64,000 nt of DNA from Saccharomycopsis phalli (Eukaryota; Ascomycota; Saccharomycetes; Ascoideales; Saccharomycopsidaceae): assembly GCA_020342235.1 (NCBI GenBank), contig CP073215.1, positions 1,302,001 through 1,366,000 on the forward strand, in the 5' to 3' direction. Both the position numbers and the translations under genes were made by a program. The first letter of the stretch is position 1, and each line of letters starts with the position of its first letter. A model generated the notes under the pieces. It made no database searches. It was not told where the DNA came from and saw nothing but the letters and a program-made list of their open reading frames with translations. Shown here piece by piece: positions 44,428-55,548 of the stretch.

Positions 44428-45549
44428 TTAGGATCTTTTCTCGACTTTGGAGGTATCAGTGAGCTCAGTACCAAAGACCTTATCCCAGAACTTTGAGGTG
44501 ACGCCAAATCCCAACTCGTAGTTCTTGTAATGGTGTTCCAAGTGGTATTTCTTCAACTCTTGGAAATACTGAGGCAATTTGGCATGGTGCAACACATAAT
44601 GGGTGACGTCGTAGATGATGTACCCCAAGAACCCACCAGCAAAAGCAGAGCAGGCCACGTAGTAAGGGAATGCTGCAAACACCAACTTGTAAAATGGAGT
44701 GGCCAACACCAAAAACAAGGCTGGTGGCATCACAAGACGGTTCTTGTCCATTGGCAAGTAGTGATGCACCCCGTGGAGCAAGAAGTGGAGAGTGTAGGCA
44801 GCCTGGTTGGAAGGAAGGTAGTGGTCAATGTGGAACAAGAACCGGTGTAAGAGGTACTCGATAAATGTCCAAACAAACAACCCCAAGCCCCACATTGGAA
44901 GAGACACGTACACCGGCAAGTTTATAAAGCCCTTGTGGAAGATGTAGAAATTGACAGGAAGCCAGATGGAAGGAACAACCCACCACGCAGTGAGGGACAA
45001 TGGCTCCAAGAAGTTGCCAAACAAGGGGGCCGAGCCTCGACCATAATGTCTTGGACGATGCACCTGGTCAAGGTAAAACTCTTTGGTGAAGTTTCCAAAC
45101 AACACCTGCATAAGAAGCGGCTTGTTCAAATCGAGAAACTGGTGTTTCTTGTAGTCTGAGCTGTAGTCTGTTTGTAGTGATAGCTTGTCGTATGTAGGCA
45201 AGTGATCCATGGTGGTTGGATCATAATTGTCCTCCATTTTCATCTTGACTTGGTGGTTAGGATTCTTCAACAACTCTGCCGTCTCTTCCTTGGTGGCCAA
45301 GTACCCAACCAAGTAGCCATCATCCAAGATTTCATATGCCGACTCAGAGTGAGTGTGGGATAAAACATCGCCCATGATGCTGGTGATGTCCTTTCCGGCG
45401 TATTCCAAGATTAAATCGCCACCGCCCGGATGCTCATCCAAGAAATCGGTGACGTTATAAACCTTTCTGTTGTACAAGGACACCCAGCAGTCGGATTCCT
45501 TGTTGTGCTTCAACAAGTCCTCAGTAGTCAAGAGTGGTAATTCACGCAT
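44428..45549 (-). CDS. SCS7: Sphingolipid alpha-hydroxylase
   Basis: This 373-residue ER membrane enzyme hydroxylates the very-long-chain fatty acid of ceramide at the alpha carbon. Residues about 1-90 are a cytochrome b5 domain with the heme motif DFLDEHPGGGDLILEYAGKD (His of HPGG). The rest is a fatty acid hydroxylase domain with its di-iron His clusters in order: HRFLFHIDHY, HFLLHGVHHYLP, HYVLHHAK and HLEHHYKNYELGFGVTS, between hydrophobic helices. All expected His are present. The length is near S. cerevisiae Scs7 (384). The start is the first ATG (MRELPLLTTEDLLKHN). Confidence 0.96.
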   Translation of the reverse strand: MRELPLLTTEDLLKHNKESDCWVSLYNRKVYNVTDFLDEHPGGGDLILEYAGKDITSIMGDVLSHTHSESAYEILDDGYLVGYLATKEETAELLKNPNHQVKMKMEDNYDPTTMDHLPTYDKLSLQTDYSSDYKKHQFLDLNKPLLMQVLFGNFTKEFYLDQVHRPRHYGRGSAPLFGNFLEPLSLTAWWVVPSIWLPVNFYIFHKGFINLPVYVSLPMWGLGLFVWTFIEYLLHRFLFHIDHYLPSNQAAYTLHFLLHGVHHYLPMDKNRLVMPPALFLVLATPFYKLVFAAFPYYVACSAFAGGFLGYIIYDVTHYVLHHAKLPQYFQELKKYHLEHHYKNYELGFGVTSKFWDKVFGTELTDTSKVEKRS

Positions 45550-45824
45550 TTTAAATGGTGGTGTAAAAGGGCCGTTGAGACGAAAAATAGAGCTGCTTAG
45601 ACAAAGGAATAAAGCTGTTTAGACGATGTAGGAGTGCGGGATCCGGTATTGCGGTCGACACCAGAAAATCTTGCCAGGCGATAAATTTATTCACGCTTTG
45701 CTTTTTTCCAGCTGTGCCGACATCCGGCTGACTATGCTGTTATGATACCAGGTCCTGATTCCGTTACAAGATGAATTATTAATTTATACATGTTTCCCGT
45801 CCCCAAACAAAAAATTATATATAT

Positions 45825-46871
45825 CTAGTTTGCTTTATTACCATGGTCTACGCAGCCCACACATGTACAGTCGCTCTCACATCCACATGATCCTGGTATG
45901 GTGCATGAGTTTGCGAGAATATAGTCATAAACAATCGAGTCGTTAAAGTCGTCTAGCCAGATCTTTGGGTCTAGGTCAACTACATCTTGCAATTTACTAG
46001 CCGTGTGTAGTGTAGCCGTGTGTGGTGTGGCCATGTGTGGTGCAGCCATTTGTTGCGTAGCCATTTGTTGCATAGCCGTTGGCACGTCTCCCGTATGGAC
46101 AAGAGACAGTCGGTATTCGCTGGGGAAGTTCCCATGGACTATGCACATCTCACAAGAACAATTGTCGTCACACACACACGTGCTGTGATCTGTCGTAGAC
46201 AACTGCCATGGAGGAATCTCGGGTATCTGCGGCTGGTAAATGAAGTTCTGATTGGGCTTGTTCACCTCCTGCTTGATTGGGCCGGTCTCGTTTAGGTTGA
46301 TTACCGTCTCTTGGAATTTGATTTCGTCGCTCTTTTTGAATTTGATTTCGTCGCTCTTTTTGAATTTGATTTCGTCGCTCTTCTTCAGCGATGTCACGCA
46401 ACAGCTATCAATTGCACCGCCCGAGACTACAGTCTGCCGTGAGTAATGTGTCTTTGGATTCAACGGGTACGATGCGATTCTCGGCTGATTCCCGTCGTTG
46501 TAAGACCCAACAACCTTCAAGGACCCGTTGGAAACGTCCACCAACTTTCGGTTCAACGCTCGTAGCACAATGACCTTCCCACCAGCAGCCAATGATTTCG
46601 TCGGGCAGCATGAGCACCCGTTTCCACACTGTTTTTCTATCCTACCCGAAGTGGTACGCTTCTGATCCCTGGTCGGGGTCTCCTCATTGTTGACCAAAAC
46701 CTTGTTGTCTTCCTGCTCTGCGAAAACCGCAACTCGGTGCCCCGAGAAGTTTGAGGGTCTTCCTCTGGAACGAACCTGGACCAAAGGCCGCTTGGTGTGC
46801 TGACATGTTGAAGAACGATGACCTCTGATACACTGAATGCAGGCATACTTCTCGCCCTCAATCAATATCAT
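45825..46871 (-). CDS. MAC1: Copper-fist transcription factor, Mac1 type
   Basis: This 348-residue nuclear regulator senses low copper and activates copper uptake and metalloreductase genes. The N-terminal copper fist is complete: MILIEGEKYACIQCIRGHRS then STCQHTKRPLVQVRSRGRPS, with the Cys-x2-Cys-x8-Cys-x-His zinc set and the (R/K)GRP minor-groove motif. Two C-terminal Cys-rich copper-binding repeats are present, CVCDDNCSCEMCIVHG and CGCESDCTCVGCVDHG, in the CxCxxxCxCxxCxxH form of Mac1 rather than Cup2/Ace1. Between them are a threefold KKSDEIKF repeat and a degenerate Met/Ala/Thr-rich stretch. It is shorter than S. cerevisiae Mac1 (417). Targets could include the ferric reductase at 12884 by family knowledge; no site was verified. 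Confidence 0.9.
   Translation of the reverse strand: MILIEGEKYACIQCIRGHRSSTCQHTKRPLVQVRSRGRPSNFSGHRVAVFAEQEDNKVLVNNEETPTRDQKRTTSGRIEKQCGNGCSCCPTKSLAAGGKVIVLRALNRKLVDVSNGSLKVVGSYNDGNQPRIASYPLNPKTHYSRQTVVSGGAIDSCCVTSLKKSDEIKFKKSDEIKFKKSDEIKFQETVINLNETGPIKQEVNKPNQNFIYQPQIPEIPPWQLSTTDHSTCVCDDNCSCEMCIVHGNFPSEYRLSLVHTGDVPTAMQQMATQQMAAPHMATPHTATLHTASKLQDVVDLDPKIWLDDFNDSIVYDYILANSCTIPGSCGCESDCTCVGCVDHGNKAN
46314..46385 (-). repeat. Three 24-bp in-frame tandem units in MAC1
   Basis: GAATTTGATTTCGTCGCTCT plus TTTT recurs at 46314, 46338 and 46362 with almost no change, giving three KKSDEIKF octapeptides. Near identity suggests a recent expansion. Confidence 0.9.
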
Positions 46872-47057
46872 TTGATGAATAAACTTTGGCTGAGGGTGCG
46901 ACTAAAAAGGTACCACAACTCGCTGATTCCAAGGTACTATGCCATAGAGTGTAGGTAATGGTTATAAGGCACTTGAAAATTTTCGGCTCGAGCACTTTTT
47001 ACCAAAAATGGTGTATGGCAACTGCAGTAATCTACATATTTTGGCATCGTGCGATTC

Positions 47058-48296
47058 TCAGGTCTTTGCAACTGCACTACCCAACAGTATATATTCCTCG
47101 ATCCAGAGGTGCCTCTGGAAAGTAAACCACCCAGGCAAGCTGCTCTCAGGAGGTAACTTGACCTTGACGTGATTGTTGATCGTCTCGTACTTGTCCGTCA
47201 GCAATGGCTTGTAGAATAGATGGTGATAAGCATGATCTTCCGGGAATGTCTGATCATCAGGCGGCCTACTGAGGTGTATCTGGGCGAGCTCTGCACTGAG
47301 CTGCGACAGCGTGTGCGCGTCTTTGACAGGCCTGGCTACCAGTCGTGGAGTTTCAGAGTCAAATGTCTCTTGGTTGCTTTTCTTTCTCATTTCCACAAGC
47401 TTGAGTAGATTATTTGGAATCTGAGGCGACGGCGATCCTTCATTATCTAAATTATCCATTAGCGAGTGGAGCGTACTCTTGTATGAGTTGTCGTACGACT
47501 CCTGGCTCTTGAAGCTAGCATGCTGCAAACTGCCCGATATGCTTCTAGGGCTCCACGAGGGTAATACGCTAAAATTCCTGCTGGCCGACTCCAGAGAATT
47601 CTGCTCGCTGCCTGATTTCAGTGAATTTTGCTCGCTTCCCGCGGCCTCATTCTCCGATTCGTCTCTACTACCGTGGTCCTCATAGGGAATGAGCTCAATG
47701 CCAATCAATTCCAAAAAGTTTTCCACCTTGTACGTCTTGTTCTTGTTGGCGTACATCCTGTACTCGCTAATTAGCCCAGAGTACGCCCACTTTTGTATTT
47801 TCCGCAATAGCGATACCACAACGTTGGTGGCGTCTACAATCAACAAGTCGTGCCGGTTCTTGTCCAAGAGAATCTCAAAGATCTTCGACAACAAATCGGG
47901 CTTCATCACCATCCACCGGTCGTCCTTCCTGCTTACCGAGGAGCTGGTGTACAAGTATTTTACGTCCTTTTCAAACTTGTGAATGTCGTCGTCCGTCAGG
48001 TCGTCGCTGATAATTGGATCAATAATATCTCCCTCATAGTTCTTGAAGACATCCTTGTCTCCAATGGCACTTTTCTTTTTATTCTTCCCATGCACCTTCT
48101 GGTTGCTAACCTGATATAGCTGTATGCCATTCTTCAAGAGAAACTGGTAAAATGACTTGGGCGGCCGCTCCATGTCCAACAATAATATCGATCTCAACGA
48201 AAGCGTCTCAATGAAGGAATAATTAATCGGATCGACATATGAAGACCGATATACGCCTTCCTCAGCTAACCCAAAATGTGCTGGTGGCACCAACAT
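47058..48296 (-). CDS. OCA4: Oca4-type tyrosine-phosphatase-like protein
   Basis: This 412-residue cytosolic protein belongs to the Oca/Siw14 plant-and-fungi phosphatase-like group. The start MLVPPAHFGLAEEGVYRSSY then VDPINYSFIETLSLRSILLL is diagnostic of Oca4, and the P-loop position reads LLIVDATNVVVSLLRKIQKWA with no CX5R, as in yeast Oca4, so it is probably non-catalytic. The region RMYANKNKTYKVENFLELIG follows. Compared with S. cerevisiae Oca4 (362) it has an insert of Ser/Glu-rich sequence (about residues 215-330). The C terminus returns to the family (LPPESSLPGWFTFQRHLWIE). Oca proteins are tied to oxidant cell-cycle arrest and inositol pyrophosphate signalling by genetic association. 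Confidence 0.88.
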   Translation of the reverse strand: MLVPPAHFGLAEEGVYRSSYVDPINYSFIETLSLRSILLLDMERPPKSFYQFLLKNGIQLYQVSNQKVHGKNKKKSAIGDKDVFKNYEGDIIDPIISDDLTDDDIHKFEKDVKYLYTSSSVSRKDDRWMVMKPDLLSKIFEILLDKNRHDLLIVDATNVVVSLLRKIQKWAYSGLISEYRMYANKNKTYKVENFLELIGIELIPYEDHGSRDESENEAAGSEQNSLKSGSEQNSLESASRNFSVLPSWSPRSISGSLQHASFKSQESYDNSYKSTLHSLMDNLDNEGSPSPQIPNNLLKLVEMRKKSNQETFDSETPRLVARPVKDAHTLSQLSAELAQIHLSRPPDDQTFPEDHAYHHLFYKPLLTDKYETINNHVKVKLPPESSLPGWFTFQRHLWIEEYILLGSAVAKT

Positions 48297-48402
48297 AAAT
48301 TATACCCCAGACAAGAGAGGTGGTGGGATCAAATATTCAATCAAGCTGCGGGCTCACAACCAAGAGGTATTACTACATGCACACACGGCCAACCATGTAT
48401 TT

Positions 48403-50227
<1,825 letters not shown>

Positions 50228-50746
50228 CTAAGCTAATGCAGAGATCTCTTTTACTATTTCATCATAGCCTTCACCATATTCCTGCTTGGCGTCAGCATTC
50301 TTGGACTTCTTTCCCCCGCCTGGAACAATCATCACACAACTCGTTGGTCTCTTGGTGGCTCCGGCATTTCCCAAATCCTCCTTTGATGGAATAAACACAT
50401 ATGGTACACTGGAATCCTCACACAAAACTGGCAAGTGGCTGATAACGTCCATTGGCGAAATGTCCCCAGCAATAATAACCAAACCCTTTTCTCCCTTTCT
50501 CAATGCCTTGACAACCTCCTTCACACCTCTCTTTACGTGCTTCGCCTTGGACGCCTTCTTCACCGTCTTCAATGCCTTTTTATTCAACTTCTTTGAAGCC
50601 AATGGCTTGGCAAATGGCAACAAGGCAGGCAATCGCTTTTCATAGTTATCGACCTCGCTACTAGTTTCTTTCACCTCATCCTTGGACTTCTTCACCAACG
50701 ACTTCGACTCCTTGGAGCTTTTACTCTTTTTACTACTACTTCCCAT
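50228..50746 (-). CDS. NHP2: H/ACA snoRNP protein Nhp2
   Basis: This 172-residue nucleolar protein of the L7Ae family is a core component of H/ACA ribonucleoproteins that pseudouridylate rRNA. It has a Lys/Ser-rich start (MGSSSKKSKSSKESKSLVKK), then NYEKRLPALLPFAKPLASKK and the L7Ae signature RGVKEVVKALRKGEKGLVII then AGDISPMDVISHLPVLCED. It ends SVPYVFIPSKEDLGNAGATK RPTSCVMIVPGG in the family pattern. The length is slightly longer than S. cerevisiae Nhp2 (156). It lies divergent from the KH-like gene (84 bp). Confidence 0.95.
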   Translation of the reverse strand: MGSSSKKSKSSKESKSLVKKSKDEVKETSSEVDNYEKRLPALLPFAKPLASKKLNKKALKTVKKASKAKHVKRGVKEVVKALRKGEKGLVIIAGDISPMDVISHLPVLCEDSSVPYVFIPSKEDLGNAGATKRPTSCVMIVPGGGKKSKNADAKQEYGEGYDEIVKEISALA

Positions 50747-50830
50747 TGCTTCCTCTAAAAAATTTTCAGTAACCTTTTTTCAATTTCCCCCAATGATGCC
50801 GTTACCCGGACCCCATACCAGTTGTGTAGC

Positions 50831-51946
50831 ATGAGCTTGGGGGTCTTGGTTCAGCCAATGCCACCAAAGAAACGAGGAAGAACCACGAAAACAAAAGAAG
50901 GTAAACCGCCAAAAGTGCCCAAGGTGCTGCTGAATGAGACATGCGAACAGAACCCCGATGAAGATGCGCTGTCGGCCGACCTCAGAACCCTTGAAAACAA
51001 AAAATTGGAAGACGAAACGATACAAAAGATGATTGAATTTAATAACCAAAGTAAGGAAATTGCTCCATTTAGAATGCTGAAATATTCAGACTGCGAATTG
51101 ACTCTCTTGTGCGGACGGACCGTGATCGGCGTGATACTCTCCTACATAGACTCAAAGTACAAGGGGGACAAACAAGAGTTTTGCTCCGCATTTGGAATTG
51201 ACAGGATAATTTTTCCTGAGAATTTAAACAATGGCGATGTGGACCAGGCCATCCGGATAGTTGGGCCTTGTGATAAAGTGGGTTTAGCTGCGACGTTTTT
51301 GATTTACAAGATCAACATTGAAAAACTCAGTTTGGTGAATAACCAAGAGATTGTGGCTGGAAGAGGATACCGCGTGACACTTGCACTTAATAGATTTATA
51401 TTTGGCAAGGTTGATGCTGTACTAAGCAGGAAACTCTATGACTTGGGGGTCCAGGTGTATCAGGTTTCGAGGATTTTTGGGTTTGAATTTAGCAATCTTG
51501 TGACGCTAGTGCTCTTGGCTCCCTTGGAGATTTTAATGCAGAGTCTTTGTACTGTGGCTAGTGTGATTCGACAGGAGCTTGACCGTGTTGAATTGGTGTT
51601 TCCTAAAAATGGGGATGCGTTTATTCCAGACAATCTGCGTCTACATTACACGAGAAACGCGGCGGAAGATATAACGGGTACGGAAGGCATGTTGAATATA
51701 ATAAACCGACCCAAGCAATTGGGGGTTTCTGGAAAAGAAGTGGAAGTATTCAAGGCGGCGATAATAGATGATGATATGCTCATGGAGAATACTAGTCGAG
51801 TACCGTTTTTGGGGATGTTCAAGGACCCAGATTTGATACAGTCCAAGGTTCCACACGACGAGCTCGGCAATTTGAACCAGGTACTGTTAAAACAAGGCAT
51901 GGAGGATATGGAGAAATACCAGCTTCAGTTGAAGGAGAATATATAA
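50831..51946 (+). CDS. KH-domain-like protein of unknown function
   Basis: I do not recognise a specific gene. The 371-residue product has a basic N terminus (MPPKKRGRTTKTKEGKPPK) and then two or three segments with the beta-alpha-alpha-beta rhythm of KH RNA-binding domains: CELTLLCGRTVIGVILSYID with AIRIVGPCDKVGLAATFLIY, and YRVTLALNRFIFGKVDAVLS RKLYDLGVQVYQV. The invariant GxxG loop is not intact, so RNA binding through it is uncertain. Some similarity in layout to Hek2/Khd1-type proteins is an impression. Two starts are possible: ATG 50831 and ATG 50858 (which begins MPPKKRGR). I give the first ATG. Confidence 0.6.
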   Translation: MSLGVLVQPMPPKKRGRTTKTKEGKPPKVPKVLLNETCEQNPDEDALSADLRTLENKKLEDETIQKMIEFNNQSKEIAPFRMLKYSDCELTLLCGRTVIGVILSYIDSKYKGDKQEFCSAFGIDRIIFPENLNNGDVDQAIRIVGPCDKVGLAATFLIYKINIEKLSLVNNQEIVAGRGYRVTLALNRFIFGKVDAVLSRKLYDLGVQVYQVSRIFGFEFSNLVTLVLLAPLEILMQSLCTVASVIRQELDRVELVFPKNGDAFIPDNLRLHYTRNAAEDITGTEGMLNIINRPKQLGVSGKEVEVFKAAIIDDDMLMENTSRVPFLGMFKDPDLIQSKVPHDELGNLNQVLLKQGMEDMEKYQLQLKENI

Positions 51947-52053
51947 AAATGTGCATGTTGATGCGTAGTGCGGAGTTACCCTCCCGCAACTGGCTCAGGC
52001 CAAAACCGCCACTTTACTTTTGCAGAGGGATCTCGATACTGACACTGATAAAA

Positions 52054-52897
52054 ATGGTAGGTAGATAATGTCAATCGTGAATATACTAACGTGATATAGT
52101 TTCGAAATAACTATGACAGTGATGCCGTCACATTTTCGCCTACAGGAAGACTCTTTCAAGTTGAGTATGCCTTGGAGGCTATCAAGCAGGGTAGTGCTTC
52201 AGTAGGATTGACTTCCAAGACCCATGCAGTTTTGGTGGCATTGAAGAGAAATGCAGAAGAATTGGGATCGTACCATAAGAAGATTATAAAGATAGACGAC
52301 CATTTTGCCGTTGCCTTGGCAGGATTGGCGCCTGATGCGCGAGTGTTGTCCAACTATCTTCGAACCAAGGCGATGGAGTCGAAGATGATTTTCAACCGGC
52401 CAATTGCGATACAAAAGGCGGCGAACTTGTTGGCTGACAAGGCCCAGCAGAATACTCAGAGTTACGGAGCTCGGCCATATGGAGTGGGGCTTTTAATGAT
52501 TGGTTACGATATCCACGGGCCTCAATTCTTTGAGTTTCAGCCATCTGGGAATGTTTTGAAGTACCATGCGAATGCGATTGGGGCGCGGTCGCAAGGAGGC
52601 AAGACGTATTTGGAGAAGAAGTTTGAGGGATTTGCTGAGCTCAGCGAGAAGGAGTTGATTTTGGAAGGGGTGGAGGCGTTGCGACAGTGCTTGAAAGACA
52701 GTGAGTTGAGCACGGCAAACACGTCCATTGCCGTGGTCGGACCAGACGGGTTGAAGATATTTGAGGACGAGGATGTAGAGCCGTATCTACTCAAGGATGA
52801 AGTTGCGCCAGAGGAGGATACACGAATTGAGGAGGATGCACGAGTCGAGGAGGATGCACGAGTCGAGGCGGACCCTGCTCTGGAGGAGGGTAATTAA
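52054..52897 (+). CDS. PRE5: 20S proteasome alpha-6 subunit, two exons
   Basis: This 266-residue alpha-ring subunit of the 20S proteasome is coded by a 3-nt first exon (ATG, 52054-52056) and exon 2 (52100-52897). The joined start MFRNNYDSDAVTFSPTGRLF then QVEYALEAIKQGS is the alpha-type proteasome signature. Without splicing ATG GTA GGT AGA TAA would stop at once, so the intron is needed. Also seen are THAVLVALKRNAEELGSYHK, ALAGLAPDARVLSNYLR, AQQNTQSYGARPYGVGLLMI and YHANAIGARSQGGKTYLE. S. cerevisiae Pre5 is 234 residues. The excess is a C-terminal acidic tail of repeated EEDARV hexapeptides. The gene is preceded by a 107-bp gap after the KH-like gene. Confidence 0.95.
52057..52099 (+). other. 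PRE5 intron (43 nt) directly after the start codon
   Basis: Donor GTAGGT (not the usual GTATGT), branch point TACTAAC at 52084-52090, acceptor TATAG. Frame and family start are restored only by this join. Confidence 0.9.
52812..52883 (+). repeat. 18-bp repeats coding the PRE5 acidic tail
   Basis: GAGGAGGATACACGAATT, GAGGAGGATGCACGAGTC twice, then a diverged copy: four hexapeptide units EEDTRI, EEDARV, EEDARV, EADPAL beyond the normal end of the subunit. Confidence 0.85.
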
Positions 52898-53169
52898 AGA
52901 ATAGTATCAAAAACAGGCTGTAATTTTTTTTTTTTTTCCGTCCATGTAGGCCAGAATCGTGCACCGCATTACCCGGCCCCTGAAAGTTTGATCCGAAAAG
53001 ACCAGATGTCCAAGGGCGACCAATTGGTATTTATATCGGCGAATCTATTTGAGGGTACATTACACTGGTGAATACAGGCAGTTTGTGGGAACCTATTTTT
53101 TCTTGTTGCTATTATAAATCTACCTTTGGCTTATTTCAGTCGGTGGCTTTTGATCCAGAGGGTTTAGCG

Positions 53170-55548
53170 ATGAATATCCAGGCTGTCTTCCAGCTCTGGT
53201 TGGTGATAAGCCAGGCGTGGTGCGGCGAGCATCCGCACCGGATTCCAGACAGGGACTATGCGCTCAAGGACTACTTTGCCGTGGAGCTAACGAGCAGCGA
53301 GGCCTTGAGCAGCTTCCAAGCGAGCTACCCGCAGTTTGAGTACGAGCACGCTTTCCGGGGCCTCGAGCGGCACCATGTGTTTTCGGTGCTAAAGCGCGAC
53401 AACCGGGACCCGAGCGCGACGGTCCACGGGATCAACGACGAGGAGTATGCGATCTACAGCGCGAGCGCGTTGGCAAAGCGCGACGCCAGTGCGTTGCATA
53501 AGCGGTTGGTGGGCGACGGCAGCGTGAGGGCGGTGCATTTGCTTGAGCCGCGCCGGTTGGAGAAGCGGGCGCCCGTGCCGGTGGAGATGGACTCGTCCAT
53601 GGAGGTGGTTACGCGGGCCCGTCAAAAGTACAATATCCAGGACCCGGAGTTCACCAAGCAGTGGCACATTGTGAACCCGGTGTCGCCCGGCAACGACGTC
53701 AATGTCACGGGAGTCTGGGACATGGGCATCACCGGCGAAAACATTACGGTCGCCATCATCGACGACGGCGTGGACTTCACGTCGCAGGACTTGAAGGACG
53801 CGTTCAACCAGCAGGCGTCCTGGGACTACAACGCGAACCAAAACTTGCCCATGCCGACGTTGGACGACGACTACCACGGAACGCGCTGCGCAGGCGAGAT
53901 CGTGGCCCAGAAAAACGACTTCTGCGGCGTCGGCGTCGCCATGGGCGCCAAGGTGTCCGGTCTCCGAATCCTCAGCGGCGCACTCACCACCGAGGACGAG
54001 GCCGCAGCACTCATGTACCGCTACGACTTGAACGACATTTACTCGTGCTCATGGGGCCCAACCGACGACGGTGCCTCCATGGCCGCGCCGCCGCTCCTTG
54101 TGAAAAAGTCCATGGTCAAGGGCATCTTGGACGGACGAAACGGCAAAGGCTCCTTGTACGTGTTTGCCAGCGGCAACGGCGCATACAGGGGCGACAGCTG
54201 CAACTTCGACGGCTACACCAACAGCATATACTCCATCACCGTCGGCGCCATCGACTGGAAGGGCAACCACCCGGTGTACGCCGAGGCCTGTGCCGCAGTG
54301 TTGACCGTGACGTACTCCTCAGGTTCCGGCGAGAACATCCACACCACCGACATCAAGGACCAGTGCTCCAGCCACCATGGCGGCACCTCCGCCGCCGCAC
54401 CGTTGGCTGCCGGAGTGTATGCGCTTGCCCTCAGCGCAAACCCGTTGCTAACCTGGAGAGACATGCAATACGTGACAATCCACTCCGCGGTTGAGGTCAA
54501 CAGCGACGACCCTGACTGGCAGGATTCAGCCATGGGTAAGCGGTTCTCGCACAAGTACGGTTACGGCAAGATCGACGCCTACAAAATGGTCGAGCTCGCC
54601 AAGCGGTGGGAAAACGTCAAGCCCCAGGCTTGGTACTACACCGAGGTGAAATCCGTCAACAAGGACCTCCCTGGCGACCAGAAACTGCCCGAAATCTACA
54701 AGGACACCATCTCCGTCACCAAGGAGCAGTTGCAGCACGAAAATTTCGAGTCCTTGGAACACGTCACCGTCATTGTCGATATCCCCGCCACAGCCCGTGG
54801 CAAAGTGGAAATAAACTTGGTCGCGCCTTCGGGCCGCAGATCCAGACTCGCAATCACAAGAGAAAACGACAGAAACGGCGAGGGATTCAGAAAATGGAAG
54901 TTCATGTCCGTCGCCCACTGGGGGGAGGACCCAACCGGCGACTGGACCATCGAGGTATCCAACCACTTGCCTCTCAACACGGCAAAGTTTAATGACTGGC
55001 AATTGAACTTCTTTGGAACTTCCATAGACCCAGACAAGGCTAAGCGATTTCCACTTCCTGGCGAAGAAGACTTGCACGAAGATCCCCACGACGGAAACAA
55101 GGGCCTGGAAACCGAACCAGAAAAGCAGCCAGAACCAGAAAAACCAGAACCAGAAAAACCAGAACCAGAAAAACAGCCAGCTCCAGAAACAGAGCCAGAG
55201 CACGACCAAGACCATCACGAGGCAGAGGACGGCAAATACGCACACGCAAACAAAAACCACTACGGCGAGTACTTCTTCTTGTTGATCGTGGTCGGATTCT
55301 GTGTCTGCCTATTCTACTTGAAAGCTGTAAGTAAAAGAAGACCACAGCGCCGCAGAGCAGAGGATTACGAATTTGACATTATAAACCCCGACTCAGACGA
55401 CGAGTCCCGGCTCAGCTCTACAAGCCCACGATTCAACTACGACTCAGACAATGAACCTTTGAGCTTGGAAAACGAACCGCTTGAATCAGAGTCTAACCGT
55501 GAACATAACGTGGAGGATTTCGAAATCCAAAGTGACGAGGAATATTAG
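53170..55548 (+). CDS. KEX2: Kexin, Golgi prohormone-processing protease
   Basis: This 792-residue type I membrane subtilase cleaves after Lys-Arg pairs in the late Golgi, maturing mating pheromone and secreted hydrolases. A signal peptide (MNIQAVFQLWLVISQAWCG) leads to a propeptide with candidate self-cleavage sites after dibasic pairs (for example LEKRAPVP). The catalytic Asp is in TVAIIDDGVDFTSQDL (about residue 198), the His in YHGTRCAGEI (about 235) and the Ser in SSHHGGTSAAAPLAAGVYA (about 406). The P domain follows to about 620 (FESLEHVTVIVDIPATARGK, GDWTIEVSNHLPLN). A low-complexity EKPEPEKPEPEK linker, one TM helix (YFFLLIVVGFCVCLFYLKAV) and an acidic cytosolic tail complete it. The first half is more GC-rich than the surroundings. 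ATG 53170 begins the signal peptide. Confidence 0.96.
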   Translation: MNIQAVFQLWLVISQAWCGEHPHRIPDRDYALKDYFAVELTSSEALSSFQASYPQFEYEHAFRGLERHHVFSVLKRDNRDPSATVHGINDEEYAIYSASALAKRDASALHKRLVGDGSVRAVHLLEPRRLEKRAPVPVEMDSSMEVVTRARQKYNIQDPEFTKQWHIVNPVSPGNDVNVTGVWDMGITGENITVAIIDDGVDFTSQDLKDAFNQQASWDYNANQNLPMPTLDDDYHGTRCAGEIVAQKNDFCGVGVAMGAKVSGLRILSGALTTEDEAAALMYRYDLNDIYSCSWGPTDDGASMAAPPLLVKKSMVKGILDGRNGKGSLYVFASGNGAYRGDSCNFDGYTNSIYSITVGAIDWKGNHPVYAEACAAVLTVTYSSGSGENIHTTDIKDQCSSHHGGTSAAAPLAAGVYALALSANPLLTWRDMQYVTIHSAVEVNSDDPDWQDSAMGKRFSHKYGYGKIDAYKMVELAKRWENVKPQAWYYTEVKSVNKDLPGDQKLPEIYKDTISVTKEQLQHENFESLEHVTVIVDIPATARGKVEINLVAPSGRRSRLAITRENDRNGEGFRKWKFMSVAHWGEDPTGDWTIEVSNHLPLNTAKFNDWQLNFFGTSIDPDKAKRFPLPGEEDLHEDPHDGNKGLETEPEKQPEPEKPEPEKPEPEKQPAPETEPEHDQDHHEAEDGKYAHANKNHYGEYFFLLIVVGFCVCLFYLKAVSKRRPQRRRAEDYEFDIINPDSDDESRLSSTSPRFNYDSDNEPLSLENEPLESESNREHNVEDFEIQSDEEY
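55111..55182 (+). repeat. Glu-Pro-Lys linker repeats in KEX2
   Basis: Tandem GAACCAGAAAAA units encode KPEPEKPEPEK, a disordered spacer between the P domain and the TM helix. Confidence 0.75.

Noticed and set aside
53661-54494. 277-codon plus-strand frame inside KEX2, and minus-strand frames of 162 and 244 codons
   Set aside because: They follow from the high GC of KEX2, which lowers stop frequency; the Arg/His-rich product has no family resemblance.
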